Source: Acidobacteriaceae bacterium
GTDB taxonomy: Bacteria > Acidobacteriota > Terriglobia > Terriglobales > Acidobacteriaceae
Reading direction: 5' to 3'
DNA length: 9,486 nt
Assembly: GCA_003152795.1 (NCBI GenBank)
Contig: PMBA01000133.1
Coordinates: forward strand, 5,548-15,033
Shown here: positions 6,515-9,486 of the stretch, in pieces
Numbering within the stretch: the first letter of the stretch is position 1
Layout of the letters: each line of letters opens with the position of its first letter
Translations under genes and position numbers: made by a program
The notes under the pieces: generated by a model
Told to the model about the DNA's origin: nothing
The model's input: the letters and a program-made list of their open reading frames with translations, nothing else
The model's database searches: none

Positions 6515-7075
6515 TTACTTCTGAGCCTGTACCGCTTGGCCCTGGCTCATGGCCTTCTTGATATGCTCCACGAAGACGCTGCGGCTCTGCAGACCGAATT
6601 CACGTGCAATGAGCTTGCCGTCGCGGTCCAGGAAAAATGTGGTGGGCAGCACACTGACCCCACCATAGCTCTGTCCCACCGACTCTTTGCCGATCAGGAT
6701 GGGGTAGTTGACGCCCATTTCCTTCGCGAATTTCGCGATGTCTTCGGTGCCGGCGTCGTCCATGGCCACTCCCACAATCTGAAGTCCTTGCGGGCCATAT
6801 TCTTTTTGCAGTTCGACAAACCACGGCATCTCGACCTTGCAGGGGCCGCAATACGTCGCCCAGAAATTGAGCAGAACCGCTTTGCCGCGCAGGTCGGAGA
6901 GCTTGAGGTTCTTGCCATCAAGCGCCGGCAGTTCGAAGTCAGGGGCCAAATTGCCCATCAGTTGTCCCTTGGCGGGACCATTCGCGCGGTTATCGCGGGC
7001 CATGCGAATGCCCGCGAATAACATGGCAGCGACGATCGCGGCGACGAAGAACAGAATCAGAGGATTTCTTTTCAC
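6515..7075 (-). CDS. Membrane-anchored TlpA/ResA-type thioredoxin
   Basis: This 186-residue thiol-disulfide oxidoreductase faces the periplasm. Residues 6-24 form one hydrophobic segment with no obvious cleavage site, so an N-terminal membrane anchor is likely. The thioredoxin fold (about 42-178) begins with APDFELPALDG, has the active site WATYCGPCK with Cys76 and Cys79, and the cis-proline Pro144 in VLPTTFF. VGVAMDDAGTEDIAKFAKEMGV is the central insertion typical of the TlpA/ResA group. Such proteins reduce apocytochrome c or other disulfides using electrons from CcdA. The GTG start is supported by GAGG six bases upstream. It lies 69 bases downstream of ccdA, separated by a strong stem-loop (7086-7101). 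Substrate is not determined by the sequence; cytochrome c maturation is the common role but no cytochrome or ccs gene is visible here. Confidence 0.93.
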   Translation of the reverse strand: MKRNPLILFFVAAIVAAMLFAGIRMARDNRANGPAKGQLMGNLAPDFELPALDGKNLKLSDLRGKAVLLNFWATYCGPCKVEMPWFVELQKEYGPQGLQIVGVAMDDAGTEDIAKFAKEMGVNYPILIGKESVGQSYGGVSVLPTTFFLDRDGKLIAREFGLQSRSVFVEHIKKAMSQGQAVQAQK

Positions 7076-7085
7076 TGGTAACCTC

Positions 7086-7101
7086 GGCGGCTGAAGCCGC
7101 C
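7086..7101 (-). promoter_or_regulatory. Intercistronic stem-loop before the thioredoxin start
   Basis: In the mRNA sense this is GGCGGC-TTCA-GCCGCC, a perfect six-base GC stem with a four-base loop, located between ccdA and the thioredoxin gene. Its 3' arm directly abuts the GAGG ribosome-binding site. No T-run follows, so it is not a standard terminator; it may protect the mRNA end or modulate translation, or be a copy of a dispersed palindromic repeat. Confidence 0.55.
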
Positions 7102-7144
7102 ATCTATCTTGCGACGTTTAAGGCGCGAAACAACCTGCGCCCCG

Positions 7145-7867
7145 CTATAGGGCAAAGCGATTCAAGAACGAAAAATAGCCGGAGATGAGCGCGAAGCGGC
7201 CCATCACCAGCAGGATGCCTAATACGATCAGCAAGCCTCCGCTGGCTACTTCCACGGCGTGCATGTGGAATTTGAAGCGGTTGTAAAACTTTAGAAAGCG
7301 TTCGATACCAAGCGATGTGAGCAGGAAAGGCACAGCCAGTCCGGCCGAGTAGATGGCCAGAAGAAAGATGCCTTTCCAGACGGTGTCTTGAGCGGCGGCG
7401 AATCCGAGCACCACCGCAAGGATGGGACCGACACATGGCGTCCATCCAAAGGCAAACGCAAACCCGATCACAAATGCTCCCCAGGCGGATGAACTGCCTT
7501 TGAGGCTGTGCAGCCGCGTGTCGGCCAGTAGAGCTTTGATCTGAAGAATGCCGGTCAGGTGAAGGCCGAACAGAATAATGACCACTCCGGCGATGCGGGC
7601 GAGCAGCGATTTGTATTGCGCGAGAACCTGGCCGACTTCCGTCGAGATTGCGCCCAGCGTGATGAAGACGATGCTGAAGCCGAGGATGAACGCGGCGGAA
7701 TTGAGCATCACCTTGCGGAAGAGCTCGCCTTCTTTCAGCTTCAGTTGTTCGACGCCTACGCCCGAGATCAGGGAAACGTATCCGGGTACGAGCGGAAGCA
7801 CGCAGGGCGAGAGGAACGAGATCAGCCCGGCTACGAATGCGGCCAACGGTAATGGCAGACTCGACAT
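7145..7867 (-). CDS. ccdA: CcdA-type cytochrome c biogenesis/thiol electron carrier
   Basis: CcdA (the DsbD transmembrane family) moves reducing equivalents from cytoplasmic thioredoxin through the inner membrane to periplasmic thioredoxin-like proteins. The 240-residue protein has six predicted helices (about 8-36, 53-77, 87-113, 128-158, 163-188 and 205-231). The two redox cysteines are Cys22 in LSPCVLPLVPGY and Cys145 in GWTPCVGPILA, in the signature positions of helices 1 and 4. Length matches stand-alone CcdA, without the flanking soluble domains of DsbD, which here are supplied by the two following genes. The ATG at 7865-7867 lacks a Shine-Dalgarno sequence, but a TACAAT lies eight bases upstream, so the message could be leaderless. 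It is the first gene of the redox operon and divergent from the secreted protein at 8227. Confidence 0.95.
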   Translation of the reverse strand: MSSLPLPLAAFVAGLISFLSPCVLPLVPGYVSLISGVGVEQLKLKEGELFRKVMLNSAAFILGFSIVFITLGAISTEVGQVLAQYKSLLARIAGVVIILFGLHLTGILQIKALLADTRLHSLKGSSSAWGAFVIGFAFAFGWTPCVGPILAVVLGFAAAQDTVWKGIFLLAIYSAGLAVPFLLTSLGIERFLKFYNRFKFHMHAVEVASGGLLIVLGILLVMGRFALISGYFSFLNRFAL

Positions 7868-7875
7868 AGTTGTCT

Positions 7876-7881
7876 ATTGTA
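7876..7881 (-). promoter_or_regulatory. Possible -10 element (TACAAT) just upstream of ccdA
   Basis: On the minus strand TACAAT (5/6 match to TATAAT) ends eight bases before the ccdA ATG, which would put the transcript start at or within a base or two of the start codon. No convincing -35 is present at 16-18 bases. The absence of a Shine-Dalgarno sequence is consistent with a leaderless transcript but does not prove it. Confidence 0.3.
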
Positions 7882-7952
7882 GCGGCGGCGCGGAATTTTG
7901 CCCCACTTGTAAGAGATGCGTCCTGGCGCGAGTTTGATACAGCATTCCACGC

Positions 7953-7969
7953 GGATAGCAGCGCTATCC
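7953..7969. repeat. Perfect palindrome GGATAGC-AGC-GCTATCC
   Basis: Two 7-base arms surround a 3-base centre, about 86 bases upstream of ccdA and 258 bases upstream of the divergent gene. The short centre and shared upstream location suit a regulator-binding operator. There is no following T-run on either strand, so a terminator is less likely. Confidence 0.45.
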
Positions 7970-8111
7970 TGCTCTGTTGCATCGCCACAAGAAGACCCAG
8001 AGGACAGAAGTGCTCTTCGCCAGGTTACTGGAGGGCACTCTAGGGTTCATGGCATCGACCAAACGCGGAGTGGTGGACTATACGGAAGGTCGTAGTTTGA
8101 CGCGTGGTGGT

Positions 8112-8151
8112 GACCGTGGTGCTCCCCGGTTCGGGTCCGATGCCCACGGTC
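8112..8151 (+). promoter_or_regulatory. Stem-loop in the presumed leader of the secreted protein gene
   Basis: GACCGTGG (8112-8119) and CCACGGTC (8144-8151) are perfect 8-base complements. Inside the loop a second hairpin, CCCG-GTT-CGGG (8125-8135), can form. The structure ends 75 bases before the ATG at 8227. I do not recognise a known riboswitch class in it. Confidence 0.4.
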
Positions 8152-8226
8152 TTCACGGTACCGAGGTTCAATTCGTGATCGACCCAAGAAGGACTCCTTC
8201 GCAGTGGCATCGGCGAGGAGATTCGA

Positions 8227-8787
8227 ATGAAGAAATTAGTTGTTATGCTTGTTGTTCTGCTGTCTGGTGTCGCGTTTGGACAGAACGGGGCATTGATGGG
8301 GTGGCAGGGTGGAGCGCCCTCCGACGTCTTCGTCGCAGGTCCTGGCGGGGTAATTGGCCACGACATATCGCTCCTGATGGGCGGCCTGGCGCCGGCTCGG
8401 GGACAGTATGTTCCCCAAGGCTACGGCTACAGCTTTGTAACCGGTCCGAACCTTAGCCAAACAAGCCAGCACAACTACTCCAAGGGTGCGAGTTTCGGAC
8501 CCGGGGGCGGGTTCGATGCCTACAACAGGACGGCAGCGTGGTGTACCAACCAGTGCCATTTCTCAGGCACGTTCATATCGGCGCAACTGACGCGCGCGAC
8601 GCTAAGTAATGGTACTTACGTCTACACTCTTGCCGGGGAGCTCACCGGAACGTATACCACGGATAGCGGGACCAAGGCTTGTCGTGGATACGTTACGATC
8701 CCGGTGTTCGATGAGAATACGCTGATTTTTCAGGGCATGACATCGCTCGGCTACGGCGGGTTGCAGATCATCTTCGATCCGAACTAA
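8227..8787 (+). CDS. Secreted Gly-rich protein of unknown function
   Basis: This 186-residue protein has a signal peptide (residues 1-18, VAFG then QNGALM) and no later membrane segment, so it should be periplasmic, surface or extracellular. The mature part is rich in Gly, Ser, Thr and aromatic residues with alternating patterns that suggest beta-strands: KGASFGPGGGFDAYN (86-100), FSGTFISAQLTRATLSNGTY (112-131) and YTLAGELTGTYT. Cys106, Cys110 and Cys152 give an odd number of cysteines. The FGPGGxF, FSGTF and LxNGTxxYTLxGxLTGT pattern is reminiscent of secreted acidobacterial hypothetical proteins, which is recollection, not a search result. The start is set by GAGGAG (8215-8220), six bases before ATG. 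It is monocistronic with a structured leader upstream and a 15-base tandem repeat across its stop codon. No enzyme motif is seen. Confidence 0.75.
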   Translation: MKKLVVMLVVLLSGVAFGQNGALMGWQGGAPSDVFVAGPGGVIGHDISLLMGGLAPARGQYVPQGYGYSFVTGPNLSQTSQHNYSKGASFGPGGGFDAYNRTAAWCTNQCHFSGTFISAQLTRATLSNGTYVYTLAGELTGTYTTDSGTKACRGYVTIPVFDENTLIFQGMTSLGYGGLQIIFDPN

Positions 8788-8814
8788 TACGAGCCCAACT
8801 AATACGAGCCGAAC
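8781..8814 (+). repeat. 15-base tandem repeat spanning the stop codon
   Basis: GAACTAATACGAGCC (8781-8795) is repeated with one change at 8796-8810, and GAAC starts a third copy at 8811. The period of 15 keeps frame, so the stop TAA at 8785-8787 is duplicated as an in-frame TAA at 8800-8802 and the coding sequence between them reads YEPN. Confidence 0.8.
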
Positions 8815-8815
8815 G

Positions 8816-8834
8816 GGGGCGGCCATCGCGCCCC
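8816..8834. terminator. GC stem-loop between convergent genes, possible terminator
   Basis: GGGGCG (8816-8821) pairs with CGCCCC (8829-8834) around a 7-base loop, 28 bases after the stop of the secreted protein gene and before the end of the convergent gene. Position fits a bidirectional transcription end, but there is no T-run on either side, so intrinsic termination is doubtful. Confidence 0.3.
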
Positions 8835-8913
8835 GCCATTATGCTCGCCGCGCCGCTGACCGTTCCGTAGTGGGAAAGCGAGGCGCCCACTTCGGAAAGT
8901 ATCCGGCCAGGTA

Positions 8914-9486
8914 TCACGGCTTCTTCGGTTTTGCGGGACCGACCAGGGGCTGTGGTGCCGGGCGAGCGGAGGGCGACGGCGTTTCCATGGAAGGTGCTTC
9001 GGTCAGCACTTTCTTGATGAATCCCGGCGGTACCGTGGCCGTTAGAATCGCGCGATCTCCGGACTGTTCGACTTTGAGACTGTCGAAAAACGCCTTTACA
9101 TCCCCATCCGTGCCCTGTGTGCCGATGCTGCCCTCCGCGGCGTGAAAGAGGCTGAGAAAAGCGCCCGCCTTCTCCGTGATGGCCTGCGCGTCGGCATCGC
9201 TGTCGGTAAAGGCTTCCGCACGCAGGTGGAGAGCGCGGAGATATCGCGCGGAAATCACCGCGACCACGGGCTTCGGAAACAGCAGGCTCCAACTGCCCAG
9301 TCCCCCCAGGGAATTCATTTCGGGCCGCACCCGCAGAATCGCAAAGGACAGGCTCGCCAGAGGTACTCTTCCATAGTACTTGCGCAGCAGCCACGGCCCG
9401 CCAAACGGCGAGGCCAGTTTGCGGGACCGGTCGAGCATGCCCCGAATCACGTTCGGGTTCGGATGGTTCGAAACCGCAACGCTGTC
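8914..9486 (-). CDS. Unrecognised protein, C-terminal part (5' end outside window)
   Basis: The frame is open to the right edge, giving 190 residues before TGA; codons upstream of the first candidate starts (GTG at 9450, ATG at 9438) are also open and read DSVAVSNHPNPN, so the gene most likely begins outside the window. I do not recognise a named family. Visible features are a Trp/Leu-rich stretch (PFGGPWLLRKYYGR, LGSWSLLFPKP), a helical part with RALHLRAEAFTDSDADAQAI and AGAFLSLFHAAEGS, then DVKAFFDSLKVEQSGDRAILTATVPPGFIKKVL, which reads like a repeated alpha-beta module ending in a strand and amphipathic helix. The last about 25 residues are Pro/Ala/Lys-rich and probably disordered. No signal peptide can be judged because the N-terminus is missing. 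It is convergent with the secreted protein gene, 126 bases away. Confidence 0.7.
   Translation of the reverse strand, partial: DSVAVSNHPNPNVIRGMLDRSRKLASPFGGPWLLRKYYGRVPLASLSFAILRVRPEMNSLGGLGSWSLLFPKPVVAVISARYLRALHLRAEAFTDSDADAQAITEKAGAFLSLFHAAEGSIGTQGTDGDVKAFFDSLKVEQSGDRAILTATVPPGFIKKVLTEAPSMETPSPSARPAPQPLVGPAKPKKP

Larger units (their letters stand above)
7868..8226. other. Divergent intergenic region between ccdA and the secreted protein gene
   Basis: These 359 bases carry no gene that I can support; open frames on both strands lack recognisable motifs. The region holds the palindrome at 7953-7969 and the stem-loop at 8112-8151, listed separately. A weak sigma70-like pair for the rightward gene is TCGACC (8055-8060), 18 bases, TATACG (8079-8084), which would give a leader of about 135 bases containing the stem-loop. 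Confidence 0.4.

Noticed and set aside
7104..7988. 294-codon minus-strand frame covering ccdA in another frame
   Set aside because: The ccdA frame has six membrane helices and both signature cysteines; the alternative is basic and low in hydrophobic segments.
8121..8180. tRNA-like GGTTC segments
   Set aside because: No acceptor stem, anticodon arm or T-arm with correct pairing can be drawn around them.
7977..8456. Plus-strand and minus-strand frames in the ccdA-8227 spacer
   Set aside because: Neither has a good ribosome-binding site or motif, and both run over the start of the better supported secreted protein gene.

Overview
The window looks like chromosomal DNA from a Gram-negative, fairly GC-rich bacterium, most likely an acidobacterium. 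This assignment is an inference from the style of several proteins (the DUF6632-like membrane protein, the secreted Gly-rich protein, the histidine-kinase-like partner) and from periplasmic redox genes; no rRNA or other decisive marker is present. I see no phage genes, transposase, CRISPR array, tRNA or rRNA.

Layout. 1-612 (+) is the C-terminal part of phosphoglucosamine mutase GlmM, cut by the window edge. A 323-base gap with several inverted repeats follows. 936-1868 (+) is a secreted alpha/beta-hydrolase of the acetyl-esterase/BD-FAE type, convergent with a small four-helix membrane protein at 1930-2316 (-). 2586-3964 (+) is a two-gene signalling unit: an OmpR/PhoB-type response regulator overlapping by four bases with a small soluble protein that has a histidine-kinase-like dimerisation region but a decayed ATPase domain. 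4048-5833 (+) holds an exported imidazolonepropionase/prolidase-like amidohydrolase and a two-CBS-domain protein. 7867-5874 (-) is a thiol-redox operon in the order ccdA, tlpA-like thioredoxin, DsbD N-domain-like protein; together these equal the three modules of DsbD encoded as separate proteins. 8227-8787 (+) is a secreted protein of unknown function behind a structured leader. 8914-9486 (-) is the C-terminal part of an unrecognised protein that enters from beyond the right edge.

How they work together. The clearest functional unit is the redox operon: CcdA carries electrons from cytoplasmic thioredoxin across the membrane, and the anchored thioredoxin and DsbD-alpha-like protein pass them to periplasmic or cytochrome c maturation substrates. 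The second unit is the response regulator with its degenerate partner, which lacks sensor, membrane segments and the ATP-binding residues, and is therefore more likely a phosphotransfer or phosphatase protein than a working kinase. This is the most unusual item in the window. The remaining genes look like ordinary chromosomal neighbours.
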